From assembly GCA_949358305.1 (NCBI GenBank), contig OX442319.1, positions 4,774,001-4,838,000 of the forward strand: DNA of 64,000 nucleotides, given 5' to 3'. Position 1 is the first letter of the stretch. Every line of letters begins with the position of its first letter. The stretch comes from Strigamia acuminata (lineage: Eukaryota > Arthropoda > Chilopoda > Geophilomorpha > Linotaeniidae). The notes beneath the pieces are model-generated. The model was not told the DNA's origin and searched no databases. It was given only the letters and a program-made list of their open reading frames with translations. The translations under genes were made by a program, and so were the position numbers. Below, piece by piece: positions 11,229 through 21,484 of the stretch.

Positions 11229-12134
11229 ATGCCACGCAGGAAATCCGCTTCAAGTTTGGAAAATTTGTGTTTGAAAGTGGTGACGACTCGACTTAAAGAT
11301 CGAGAGATACAAGATCGACTGGAAAATCAATCGCCCATGCTTATTAATAACATATATGAAAGTATACCAAAGTATAAAAATTGGTACGGCAAATTTGTGC
11401 AAATTGCAATTCCCGATCTAAGTTTGCCTTCAAAAACGTTCATTCATCCTGGCACCTGGACACTACGCCATTTGAATCAGTTTGATATTTCCATGACTTC
11501 TCTACTCGATAAAATTGGCCAAACTTGTATAAACCTTGTGCATTTAAGCTTGGCACGACGATACTCCGATACTACTTCCGATACTACAACTGAATCCCTA
11601 GTCAATCTGCTGCAGAATTTACCGAAACTTCAATATTTAAACCTTTCGTGTCGAAAAGAAGAATGCATGGATGAAGTTGCTGCTGCAATCGGAAAGAATT
11701 GTCCGCTGATGAAACAGCTCAACATGGAGTTTTGCTCAAAGCTTACTGACATTGGGCTGCGGTCATTGTGCCGTTGCATCAAGCTCAATTCTTTGAATAT
11801 TACAGCAACTAATACCACAGATGAGGGGCATTTTTTCGTTCTCAACCAACTGCCACTTTTAGAAGAGTTTGAGCACAATAAGTGGTTCAACATGTTTCTT
11901 AAATTAGCCGCACTAAAACTATCGTCTGTCTATTCCATCAAAATTATTACAATGTGGAAAATCGAACATATCCCTATCCTGACGACAAATTTTCCATATT
12001 TAAGAAAGTTGACGTGGCTCAATTTTTATTGTTCGGATTTTAATATTAGTGAGTTTGCGGTTGCCAATTGTTCCTTATAATTATGAGTTACAAGCTCATA
12101 ATTATAATTATAATTTCTTCTTGTAATAGGCTCC

Positions 12135-12258
12135 TGTTGGAACAATACTTTATAAAATCAACAATGTATTTTGGTAACTATGTATGAAACGTGTGTTATT
12201 AAAAATTCAAGATGAATGTATGAATATATGAAAGCTCCATTGCATATCTGACTCTTCA
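12135..12258 (+). mobile_element. Copia 5' LTR, 124 bp
   Basis: Starts TGTTGGAACAATAC (many Copia LTRs begin TGTTGGA), has TATAAAA at 12151-12157, and ends CTCTTCA directly before the primer-binding site. No matching 3' LTR is found. Confidence 0.7.
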
Positions 12259-12274
12259 TGGGTTATGAGCCCAG
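12259..12274 (+). other. Copia primer-binding site, initiator tRNA-Met type
   Basis: TGGGTTATGAGCCCAG abuts the LTR. It matches, with one mismatch, the internal (anticodon-region) sequence of initiator tRNA-Met that copia-type elements use as a half-tRNA primer. Confidence 0.65.
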
Positions 12275-12471
12275 ACACAAATTTATTATGTGAAATATGG
12301 ACTGTTTTTTGGCTGAACAATTGCATATTGTGAAGAAAGGTTGGAAATCTGAAGTTTTAATGCAGTTTTAAATGTTCCATGAGAATTAGACCCAGAATTG
12401 CCTGAGTGATAAGCCTGTGCAACATTAAGCCCTGGACTGATTAGTTGATTTTAAGTGCTATTTCTGAGGAA

Positions 12472-15400
12472 ATGATGGCAGATCAATTTGTAATTCCAGT
12501 TGAGAAGTTGAATGGCAGAAACTATGGTGCATGGAAATTTAGAGTGGCAATTCTACTGAGATCCAAACACAAGTGGGATCCAACTGCAGCACCTGTGATG
12601 CCTATTAAATTGATAACTGAAGATGAGAAAACTTTCAATACCAGATTGGATGAATGGCAGGTTAAAGATGTGGAAGTGCTGAATACAATTTTATCCACAA
12701 TAGATGCTACTCAAATGAAATATGTGATGAATGTTGTTACTGCAGCAGAAGCATGGGAGAAATTGCAAGTCCAGAACCAAGGTGTCTTAGCAGAATTAAA
12801 AGTTCAATTAAAAACTGACTTGGGAAGAATTCAGATGAAACCTAGAGAGACAATTCTGGAATACATTGGGCGTGCCACAGCAGTAGCTCAGGAACTCCAA
12901 TCATTGGGAATAGTGACTGAAGAACCAGAACTTTGCTCACACATCTTGAAAGGATTAACTGCTGATTATATTAATGTTGTACGCAGCTGTGATGTACTGG
13001 GAGTGGCAGCAATGACAATTCAAGTTTTGCAACGTGCCTTATTGGCTGAGGAAGCAAGAAAGCCACAACAGACAACTCCAAAGCTGGAGAGTGCCAATTG
13101 GGTACGAGGTGCAACCTCCTATCAACGGGGCAGAGGGGGCAGACCAGCCAGAGGTCGAACCCAACTCAAATGTTGGAATTGTGGGATTCCAGGCCATAGA
13201 CAAGTGGATTGTCGCCGCCCACCCCAGCAGAACCACGACACTCAGCCATCTACAACTGTCAATCGTGGTTTTCCTCCCCGGTCAAGAGCTTGGGTTCCCC
13301 GAGGACGAGGATCATCTGGACCGTCCACATCCAAGCGAGTGACAGATGTGGAAGATCAAACACCACAGTTCGCTCTTGTTGCAACGGACAGTGACCCTGC
13401 TCATGTGGACAGGGAGAACGAACTTTTGATAGACCAAGAACAATTTGACCCTTACATATGGTACCTGGATTCGGGTGCAACTTCACATATGAGTGGAGAC
13501 AGGAGTTTATTCACAACATTAGATGACTCATTTGCCAAGATGGTTTCATTGGCTGATGGCAGAGAGATCAAAGCATCAGGAACTGGTGTAATTATGCTAA
13601 ATATTTGGTTTGGTGACCAAGCCAGAGTACTCAAGTTGGAAGACACCTATTATGTGCCTGAATTGAGTGGTAACCTGTTATCAATAAGCAGAATGACTAA
13701 TTTGGGCTATAAAGTGGCATTTACAGCCCGTGGCTGTACAGTTTCTACAATTGACAATGTACAAGTGTTCCAAGCTTCATCCCATCGGGGATTGTTCAGA
13801 TTACAAGCAAGAAGCCCCAATGCACCCACAATGGAAGACAAAGCAGTAGTGATGGCTATTCAATCACAACCTCCATTGACGGGATCAGAGTTGTGGCACC
13901 GCAGGTTGGCACACATAAACAATCGTGCCTTAAAGGATTTAGTAAAGAAAAATATGGTGACAGGGATGACAATTGATAAAGTTCACAAATGGACATTGTG
14001 TGAGGAATGTGTGACAGCAAAGCACACCAGAAGCCCGTTTTTGCCTGCACCATCAATTAGAGCCAGTGGGCCGCTACAGATGCTGCATGTAGACCTGTGT
14101 GGTCCCATGCCACACCCTTCAATTGGAAGATCAGAGTATATCTTCATGATTGTAGATGACTATTCAAGGTGTTTGTTTCCTCGTTTTTTGGTCTCAAAGG
14201 CTGAGACTTCGCGTGTTTTTGAACAATTTATAGACACACATCAAAATAAGTTTGAAGCCAAAGTCAAGATGGTTCGCTCAGACAACGGGACTGAATTTTT
14301 AAATCAACACTTTAGGGCAATTTTGGACACAAGGGAAATTCAACATCAAACTACCGTCATCTATAGTCCATCCCAAAATGGAGTCTCTGAAAGGGCAAAT
14401 AGATCCCTCCTTGACAAGACAAGGACACTATTGAATGATTCCAAGTTGCCACACAAGTTTTGGGCTGAAGCTGCGGCATGTGCCGCATATGCAATGAATC
14501 GCTCACCAACACGTAGGTTTCCGGGCGAGACACCCTATGAAAGACTTACTGGAAGAAAACCAGATATATCTAATATGAGGATTTTTGGCACTATTGCTTA
14601 CGCATGGGTTCCAAAGCAACATAGGAATAAGTTGGATTCTCGTGCTAAACCGGTCATTTTCATGGGCTATCCCTTGTTGAAGCCGGGCTGGAAGTTTTAT
14701 GACCAAGATACTAATAATATCATTGTGGCACGAGATGTTAAGTTCAATGAGTCCAGATTGGGAATGGAATTATTATCAGGACAGAATGTAAAACCTGATC
14801 ATGAACCAGAAATGGTGTACATACCTGAGGGAGATGTAAGCTCCCAACCCCCAGTTGTTTTTCAACAACCCACCAGACCGACACCGGGTCCAGAACGGAG
14901 ATATCCTTCAAGGATACGACGTCAGGTCCAGCCTTATCAGGCAATTGATTGGCGACAGCATCGCACACAACGTTGGGAGAACCAACGAGCACATGTGGTG
15001 AACACCAACCCACAGGTTGAAGTACCGATACATGAACCAAAGACATTTGCTGAGGCAGTGACATCTGACCAGGCGAGCCAATGGGTAAAGGCTATGGAAG
15101 AGGAAATAGCCTCCCACACCCAACAAAATACTTGGACTTTGGTTCCAAGACCACAGGATGCAAAAGTAATTGGCTCTCGCTGGGTATACAAGTTTAAGAA
15201 GAAATATAAAGCCCGTCTAGTTGTTCAAGGCTACAATGTCCACAAGGGCATTGACTATTCAGAGTCTTTTTCCCCTGTGGCTCGATTGGCTACCATCAGA
15301 ATTATCTTAGCCATTGCTGCAATGTTTGGCTTTATAGTCAAGCACTACGATGTCAAATCAGCATACCTCCATGCGAAATTGAAGGAGGTAGTCTACATGG

Positions 15401-15885
15401 AGCAACCTCAAGACTTTATTCAACCTGGGCGAGAAAACGATGTTTGGCTCCTAAATAAGGCAGTTTATGGTTTACCTCAGGCAGGCCGCGCTTGGCATGA
15501 AGCCCTGAACAAGGTACTTGCACAAGCGGGATTTAAGAAGTTGGTAGTTGATCCATGCGTTCATCTGTGGAAAAATGGTACCGACATTATAATAATGGGC
15601 ACTTATGTCGACGATTTGATGCCGGCAACTAACGCCACACGGATGCTCGATCAGATAATGGGGAAAGTGATGAAGCAAGTTAATCTGATCGACCTTGGAG
15701 AAGTCACAGAGATTTTGGGCATCAGGATTAGGCGACAGACCCACCCGTATGCACTTTTGTTGGACCAATCCAAGTATATATTTGAGGTCTTGCTTAAATT
15801 CAACATGATGAATGCAAAGACAAGTAGAGCACCCATGGACCCATCCCAGAAACTGACTCTTCAGCTCCCTTATTTTACAAAATAG
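12472..15885 (+). CDS. Ty1/copia Gag-Pol polyprotein, 3' truncated
   Basis: One uninterrupted frame of 1137 residues from the ATG at 12472. In order: Gag; a CCHC zinc knuckle (C-x2-C-x4-H-x4-C, nt ~13171, residue ~233); aspartic protease DSGATSHMSG (~332); integrase with the HHCC region and catalytic Asp motifs in HVDLCGP (~538) and RSDNGTEF (~601); and reverse transcriptase with YVDD (nt ~15604, residue ~1044). The order protease-integrase-RT is diagnostic of Ty1/copia. The frame stops soon after the RT connection region. The RNase H domain and 3' LTR are missing, so this copy cannot complete its own cycle. The lack of internal stops suggests recent arrival. Confidence 0.92.
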   Translation: MMADQFVIPVEKLNGRNYGAWKFRVAILLRSKHKWDPTAAPVMPIKLITEDEKTFNTRLDEWQVKDVEVLNTILSTIDATQMKYVMNVVTAAEAWEKLQVQNQGVLAELKVQLKTDLGRIQMKPRETILEYIGRATAVAQELQSLGIVTEEPELCSHILKGLTADYINVVRSCDVLGVAAMTIQVLQRALLAEEARKPQQTTPKLESANWVRGATSYQRGRGGRPARGRTQLKCWNCGIPGHRQVDCRRPPQQNHDTQPSTTVNRGFPPRSRAWVPRGRGSSGPSTSKRVTDVEDQTPQFALVATDSDPAHVDRENELLIDQEQFDPYIWYLDSGATSHMSGDRSLFTTLDDSFAKMVSLADGREIKASGTGVIMLNIWFGDQARVLKLEDTYYVPELSGNLLSISRMTNLGYKVAFTARGCTVSTIDNVQVFQASSHRGLFRLQARSPNAPTMEDKAVVMAIQSQPPLTGSELWHRRLAHINNRALKDLVKKNMVTGMTIDKVHKWTLCEECVTAKHTRSPFLPAPSIRASGPLQMLHVDLCGPMPHPSIGRSEYIFMIVDDYSRCLFPRFLVSKAETSRVFEQFIDTHQNKFEAKVKMVRSDNGTEFLNQHFRAILDTREIQHQTTVIYSPSQNGVSERANRSLLDKTRTLLNDSKLPHKFWAEAAACAAYAMNRSPTRRFPGETPYERLTGRKPDISNMRIFGTIAYAWVPKQHRNKLDSRAKPVIFMGYPLLKPGWKFYDQDTNNIIVARDVKFNESRLGMELLSGQNVKPDHEPEMVYIPEGDVSSQPPVVFQQPTRPTPGPERRYPSRIRRQVQPYQAIDWRQHRTQRWENQRAHVVNTNPQVEVPIHEPKTFAEAVTSDQASQWVKAMEEEIASHTQQNTWTLVPRPQDAKVIGSRWVYKFKKKYKARLVVQGYNVHKGIDYSESFSPVARLATIRIILAIAAMFGFIVKHYDVKSAYLHAKLKEVVYMEQPQDFIQPGRENDVWLLNKAVYGLPQAGRAWHEALNKVLAQAGFKKLVVDPCVHLWKNGTDIIIMGTYVDDLMPATNATRMLDQIMGKVMKQVNLIDLGEVTEILGIRIRRQTHPYALLLDQSKYIFEVLLKFNMMNAKTSRAPMDPSQKLTLQLPYFTK

Positions 15886-16504
15886 TGTAAAAGTTGAGGA
15901 GTTACGATATGTTATAAGTCCATTTTTATAATTATGAGCTTGTAACTCATAATTGTAAGGAACAATTGGCAACCGCAAACTCACTATTGTAATGTGGCCA
16001 CAGCGATTGAAAGTTCTCCATCTGGAGGAGGTTACACTGGTGAATATTAGACTTATTGATCACGCTTGGCCAAAGTTGGAGGAGTTATCATTAAGTAGTT
16101 GTACGTTTTGCGATGAAAGTGATGCCTTTAATGCTCCATTGAAAAAGCTTCGTCGTCTGAATTTAAACTGTAAGAATGCAGTCGTTACTGAACAACAAAT
16201 GAAAAAGTTAATTGTACAATGTAAAAGTTTAGAAACATTGTTTTTTACTAATTGTGCAACGCTATCTGACGTTTTAATTTTAAAACTTACAGAGTTGAAT
16301 ATGCTACAATTTTTAGGATTTCAGAAATGCCATTTGATTAGTTCTGCTTCCATCATAAAATTGTTGGATTTACAAAATGCGATGAATACGTTACGAATTA
16401 TGGAGTGTAGTAATATTAATGATTCAGATTATGATGAAATTGAGCGTCATGTTAAATGTAAGAACTTGAATTTGCAGGTTGAATTTAAAAAGCATTGGCA
16501 TTAA

Positions 16505-17321
16505 ATAAAGGCTTTTACACTGTATTTAACCATAGTAGAAAAGGAAGTAGCGAAAACTCCTAAGCTCCGCCCCCTTCCCAGTTCACCACATAGGTCTGGG
16601 AAAAGTTCATTTTCTCAAATATAAAACGAGAAATATTTAAAATTCTGCTGGATTAATAAATCAAAATAAAAATTTAAAAATAAATTAAATTTCGGATAAA
16701 ACATTCCAAATTACCTATAGCTCGTAAAATTATATCTCCTATTTCAATCCTCACCCATTACACGTGATCATTTTTCACACGAATCTGAAATACAAACAAA
16801 AAAATGTCACGGAATGAGACGGAAACTCGCGTACGAAACTCGGCACAACGACAAGCAAAAACAAAAACTAAAAATCCTCCATGTTTTCTATGCTTGATTA
16901 ATTTATTCCAATAATCATGTTTTACATCGTTTAATCCTGAAAACGATCGGAAAACATACATCAAATACATAAATATCACTTTTCAAACAAAAATAACATC
17001 CATTTTCAGAATTATGGAATCATTAAATAAATATTCTTCCGTCGTCCTCTCAAACGGAAAGAAATATTGTTCCCCACGACAAAAGGCACTTCCCGGTTCA
17101 GCCGGCTTGTAAATCATAGTTCTCCTGGCCATTTCACATTCCCATTCTCGGGAGCGTGGAGAATTCTGGACTCATGGAGATCTTATCCAGCAAAAAAAAC
17201 CGTCCACCGACGAAAAAAAAACCGTCCACCAACGAAAAAAATATTCTATACAAACAAAAGAAAATCATTATTACAATTTAAATTTTTTAAAATTAAACAT
17301 ACTTACTTATCGGTTTGTTGC
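16505..17321. other. Intergenic, nothing recognised
   Basis: AATAAA at 16503-16508 overlaps the LRR gene's stop and may serve its 3' end. Otherwise this is AT-rich sequence without supported exons. Confidence 0.45.
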
Positions 17322-17601
17322 TTACTCCTTGTCATCAGTTTGCAAAGCCTCCTTCTCTCGTAATTTTAATTCTTCTATATGTTCTTTTAAACGTTTGATT
17401 TCGCACTGTTGTTCTGTGGTCTCCTTCACTAAATCGGCCTCTGTAAGTTGAAGCTGATCTTCGATTTGTTTCAATGTCACATCGCGTTCCTCCATTTGAG
17501 CTGTCGATTGGTTTAGAAGATCAAGAAAGTCCTTTCCCGCCGTGTCAGTTGAATCTTCCAAATCCACATTCAGGTCAATGCGGGTAGCTATTTTATCGAG
17601 T
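17322..17601 (-). CDS. Terminal exon of a coiled-coil protein (partial)
   Basis: A minus-strand frame ends at 17322 and encodes about 90 residues that are almost all heptad-patterned and charged (MEERDVTLKQIEDQLQLTEADL, then EIKRLKEHIEELKLREKEAL), predicting a coiled coil, with the acidic end QTDDKE. There is no in-frame ATG at the N-terminal side. The frame is closed by a stop at about 17603, and 'ataaaatag' before CTACCCGC is a possible acceptor, so this looks like the last exon of a longer gene. I could not identify upstream exons or a family. Confidence 0.45.
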
Positions 17602-19203
17602 CACGTGGAATATCGAATACTGGAAAAGCACAGTATACTGTGGCCACGCCTATTGCGGCTGTTCTTGGTATTGGGCAGCTCCCCGCTTGAAGTTGGACTC
17701 TGATTTCTGGTTTAAAAAGTCGTTTTGGAGTTCGGTTTTTGTAGTTTTTCATTTGTGATTACATTTTTTGGAAAATCAAATGGAAATGAATTGTTATTTT
17801 TTTTAGGAGGAGAATTAACCGATAGAAAATGCCTGTTTTTGATTTATTTATTTACTAAATGGAGCGGCGTGACGTCATAAATTATGATACTTTTGCTTAA
17901 AGAGGAGAATTGTGCGCGTTAAAATATTAAAGGAATGGCGATAGAAAGAAAGATGCTTAGAAAATTATAAAAAAATAAAATTAGAGTTTTATATAATTAT
18001 TAACTTGTCTTTTTAAAAAAAATAAACAAATTGGAATATAAAGATATTTAATAAACAAGAAACAAACCACTACTAAGTTTAATTGTAAATAACTTCACTA
18101 GATGGCGATAGTGTCTTTGCAACTGTGGTTTCACTGCTTTTTCACAGGTGTTGGAATGTGAGTTCCAACCCCTGCTAATCTTGGCAGTGTCATCACGAGT
18201 ACTAATTCATACACACTCCTGAGAGTTACAGATGCAAGTAGCTCCTCCCATCTCTAATCCCATAATCTTTCAATATCATAATAGTAGCCAATAACAAACA
18301 TGAGTTTGACACTTTTATATGCGTAAAACTTCATTTCAGTGATGGAAATAACATTTTATAATAAGAAAAATCAAAATCACATTAACTTAAGTAGTCATAA
18401 CAATCACATAAAATAAATAAAAATCAAAACTACTTTTCCTAATAGTAGTATACAGTCTGGAGTTAGCAGTAAACTGGCTCGACCAATGGGACTGATTGTC
18501 ATTTTTGAATTTGGTTAGAGTATATTTGTGCATTTAAATTTTGTATTTAAAAGTGGAATTTTTTTTTTCTAAATTAGAAATTTAGAAAAGCGACAATTTA
18601 TTTCAATTAATCTCTTTTGTAAAATAAAACCTGTTATAATATTATTATAATTCCCAATTTTAGAACCGGTCTTTATTTTAAGGAAATTTTGGTAATTTAA
18701 ATTTTGTTAGTCTTTGTCGTTTGAGCTATATTATTTTTTTTATTTTCTGATCGTTGTTACTTGGTAGTCATTCTTATTTACATTTTGATGTTGTTTAGTC
18801 TGCCTTGATTGTCTACTTTCTAGAAAACTATCTTAAATTATGTACAGTTAGATTGTTTTCACTTGGTCTAAACCAAGTCATCATCAGTTTAATCCAGAAA
18901 ATTAGGCAAATTAGGCTTATTATTACTAACCAGAAGTACCCAATCGCAGTGCAAATCTACTGTAGGCTCATTGCAAAGTAATAAATAAACAAATACTGTT
19001 TCTGACATTCCAGCTTACACATCGGATTTGTTCGATTTTTATTTCGTCTACTCGACAAATAATTTAAAACAAAATACAACTTGCTTACAGAATTTCTCTA
19101 CAATAAAATTATCTCGAGGCTGGCAAATCAGTTCCTGCTGACCAAGTGGCCACCCAAAAATATAAACCATTAAGTTATTTTCACACGCAATTTTCCATAC
19201 ATT
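17602..19203. other. Intergenic with duplicated blocks
   Basis: 18522-18630 and 19048-19203 match 8845-8985 and 9220-9400. The remainder (17602-18520, 18640-19040) shows no supported gene or recognisable element. Confidence 0.5.
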
Positions 19204-19635
19204 TTATTGTTGTTCTTCTATAATGATCGAAGTTCCTTGTGAATGAGAACTTTGAGAACAATTCGGGTGATTGTACGGGCTCGGCGCTCGACAAGGTGAC
19301 GGCGTTCTTTGGCGAATCAACGTCGGGTAGGAATTAAAGTTACAAGTTGATTCCGGAACCGGAACCACCTGATGCTGCATGAATGCAGTTGGTGGGAAAC
19401 GGCCCAAGTCCGCACAGAACAACGGGAATCCTCCGGAAGGAGCCGGCGGGAAGAAAGCCGGACTCATCGGCGGACCAGCTGTGGGGTTCATCAACGGGAT
19501 GCTCGTAGGAGAACCGTACGGCGGCATTAACGACGATGTAAACGGCGGAAAAGTGTTCCAGGGCGGAGAAAAAGGCGAGTCGATTGCTCGTGGACAGTGT
19601 ACCGAATCATCGAGCCAGGGCATATACAAGGACAT
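19204..19635 (-). CDS. Pro/Ser-rich protein, likely last exon
   Basis: A 143-residue frame from ATG 19635, rich in Pro, Ser and Phe (FSPPWNTFPPFTSS, PPAPSGGFPLF, RTPSPCRAPSPYNHP) and ending GTSIIIEEQQ. Its composition predicts disorder, and TPSP/APSP are potential proline-directed phosphosites. The same C-terminal 15 residues occur in the broken copy at 9.4 kb, where the Pro-rich body is missing. No domain is recognised. It may be the 3' exon of a gene whose other exon is at 19896-19978, or a stand-alone small protein. The long repeat-free frame favours real coding. Confidence 0.5.
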   Translation of the reverse strand: MSLYMPWLDDSVHCPRAIDSPFSPPWNTFPPFTSSLMPPYGSPTSIPLMNPTAGPPMSPAFFPPAPSGGFPLFCADLGRFPPTAFMQHQVVPVPESTCNFNSYPTLIRQRTPSPCRAPSPYNHPNCSQSSHSQGTSIIIEEQQ

Positions 19636-19895
19636 TTGAAGTTCGTAAAAAGGCAGCGCCGAAGCGAAGCAAAAGGAACTTAAAATACAACCTGTATCAA
19701 ACAGGAAATAAAAATTTAATTGGAATAAATAGCTTGAAATTGTTTACTTGATTGTAAGTAAGCTTTTAGTGGGAATAATAAACACTGTAGCGAGTCGAAT
19801 ATCACAATGAATTCCAATATGAGCACCATAACACCTTGGGAAGAGTATGTGTTAATTATTTTTTTTTTTTTTAAATATTAAATTGTAAAATGAAC

Positions 19896-19978
19896 CTAAA
19901 ATCCAGCCGACAGTGTGGACGATTCTCCAATCAGCTGACCTTTGAGGAAATTTGTTCATGGCTTCTAGAAAAACGGGC
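19896..19978 (-). other. Candidate exon related to the broken 10.1 kb gene
   Basis: Minus-strand sequence after 'taatttttag' encodes PVFLEAMNKFPQRSADWRIVHTVGW and ends before a GTTCAT donor-like site. The copy at 9.5-10.2 kb encodes the same peptide with one change, split by the solo LTR. I infer an exon of the gene that includes 19204-19635. Confidence 0.4.
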
Positions 19979-19984
19979 CTAAAA

Positions 19985-20705
19985 ATTAGAAAGTCAATCT
20001 CCGCGCTTAGTCTAGGCTTCAATTGATAAATTACCTTGTTGATACATCATTATCTTGGAGACTGAAAGAGAAATTAGTTAATTAGTCGTGTAAATTTGTA
20101 AATGTAGGGATATTTTGGTGTGGTGGTTAAGTATTTACTTGATGAGCAGCGCGGTGAACATTTTATGCATGGTGGCTAGACTTAGAACTGCAAATGAAAT
20201 TATTACACATAAAATTTTGAAATTCATTGCTACAATCTTTTTTCTAGGCAAGCTTGAGCTTGACGCCTGCTTAGCAACCACTTTTAAACCTCACATTCTT
20301 TAATGCTTAATTAGGCACTTTTGTTGTGTATTTTGCAAACTAGGTGGCGCGTCGATAATTTCAGTAAACCTAATTCGTGTTGCGCGCTAAACACACTCAA
20401 AAGAAAGAAAGAAAATGGATCGTTTTCTCATTACAAATGTCACTTGTGACAAGCAAGCTCTGGCGAAGTTGAATTTGAAAAACAAAAAGAGAAATGTCAT
20501 GTAAAAATGGTTGATTTTCCGGATGTGATTTTATTCTTTTATCTTTCTTTTTTTTAAATGAGAAAATTTTTGTTCTGTGGTTGGTTTTCATAAAATTTGT
20601 TGTTTCGATAGCTTGGTATTAAATGGGGAGAAATAAAAATACAAAAGCTGTAATTTATTCTGAATAAATATGAATTAAAGAAGCGATTTATGAATTTTTT
20701 ATAGT
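19985..20705. other. Intergenic, nothing recognised
   Basis: AT-rich, with no supported coding frame, repeat or RNA gene. Confidence 0.4.
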
Positions 20706-20753
20706 TTTGTGTGTTCGGTCGGACGCCTCGTGGTCAGGGAAGGGCCACATGCC
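20706..20753 (-). mobile_element. LTR fragment
   Basis: Resembles the first ~50 bases of the solo LTR at 9522 (TGTGTGTTCGGTCGGACG followed by 'agggccaca'). The rest of the LTR is absent. Confidence 0.6.
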
Positions 20754-20808
20754 CTTTGCCCAGGAACTACCCAACAGTATGAATGAATGAATACAGAGTT
20801 TGGGCTTC

Positions 20809-20912
20809 TCTACACGTCGTGTCTGTAAACAACATGTGGTGAATCTGGTGACGCAATATGAAATACGCGGAAGTAGTTAAAACGGTGATTCAATATTCAA
20901 TAATAGTTTATT
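20809..20912 (-). repeat. Inverted, decayed copy of the secreted-peptide promoter
   Basis: Reverse complement of 21335-21440, the promoter of the secreted-peptide gene. The position equivalent to the TATA box reads GTAGAGAAG instead of GTATAAAAG, so this copy has lost its TATA element. Confidence 0.75.
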
Positions 20913-21429
20913 ACTTTTGTTTACTTTATAACAGGCCCGAAATAGAGATTGAGCATGGCAAATATTATCATTTCTGTGGTTTTACAATGGTTTTAATAAT
21001 TTTTTTTGTTTTAATTTATTTTTAATATGCTTAACCTTGATTTTCCAATATTTTTCTTCCAAAATAATTTTAATTTCTATTGTGCACCATTTCTATTATT
21101 GCCACCTATTGGTGATAATTAATAATATTTTATTCCTTTGTAATAACAAGAGAACACACCTTTTCTCCATGATTGCTGTAAATATGTGACCGTTGGGCAC
21201 TGATATCACAGATGGTCGTGGCTAAGTCTCACTTTAAAATTGCATTTTCTAATCAAATATATCGTTTTGATAGCTCTAAATGCAACCAAAACCAAAACAT
21301 GTGGTGATTCAATATTCAATAGTACTTTTTAGTACGTACTATTGAATATTGAATCACCATTTTAACTACTTCCGCGTATTTCATATTGCGTCATCAGATT
21401 CACCACTTGTTGTTTTCAGACACGACGTG

Positions 21430-21436
21430 TATAAAA
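21430..21436 (+). promoter_or_regulatory. TATA box of disrupted secreted-peptide gene
   Basis: TATAAAA 49 nt before the ATG at 21485. The flanking sequence is shared with the intact paralogue's TATA box at 24143-24149. Confidence 0.75.
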
Positions 21437-21484
21437 GCCCAAATTCTGTGCTGAGTTTGACATCTTTTCCTGACAAACCTAAAA

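Larger units (their letters stand above)
12048..15985. mobile_element. 3.9 kb element with ~60 bp terminal inverted repeats
   Basis: The ends are inverted repeats: 12048-12107 (starting AGTGAGTTTGCGGTTGCC) matches the reverse complement of about 15926-15985 with one mismatch. ATT flanks both ends (12045-12047, 15986-15988) as a 3 bp target duplication. Copia LTRs would be direct repeats, so these inverted ends belong to a separate DNA element or composite that contains the Copia sequence. No transposase is visible. Confidence 0.75.
11229..16504 (+). pseudogene. Leucine-rich-repeat gene split by a transposon
   Basis: The left part (11229-12047, 273 codons) and right part (15989-16504, 171 codons plus stop) form one frame once the inserted element and one copy of its ATT target duplication are set aside, giving about 444 residues. 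The protein has irregular leucine-rich repeats of the cysteine-containing F-box/LRR type (LPKLQYLNLSCRK, CPLMKQLNMEFCSKLTDIGL, LKKLRRLNLNCKN). The N-terminus (SLENLCLKVV) is not an obvious F-box. Such proteins are often substrate adaptors of ubiquitin ligases, but that is inference. As it stands the gene is interrupted in coding sequence. Both halves are free of other disruptions, so the insertion is recent or polymorphic. An in-frame ATG at 11211 is the alternative start. Confidence 0.75.

Noticed and set aside
12048-15985. Reading the inverted ends as the Copia element's LTRs
   Set aside because: LTRs are direct repeats. The ends are inverted, and a separate 124 bp TG...CA LTR with an adjacent primer site lies inside.
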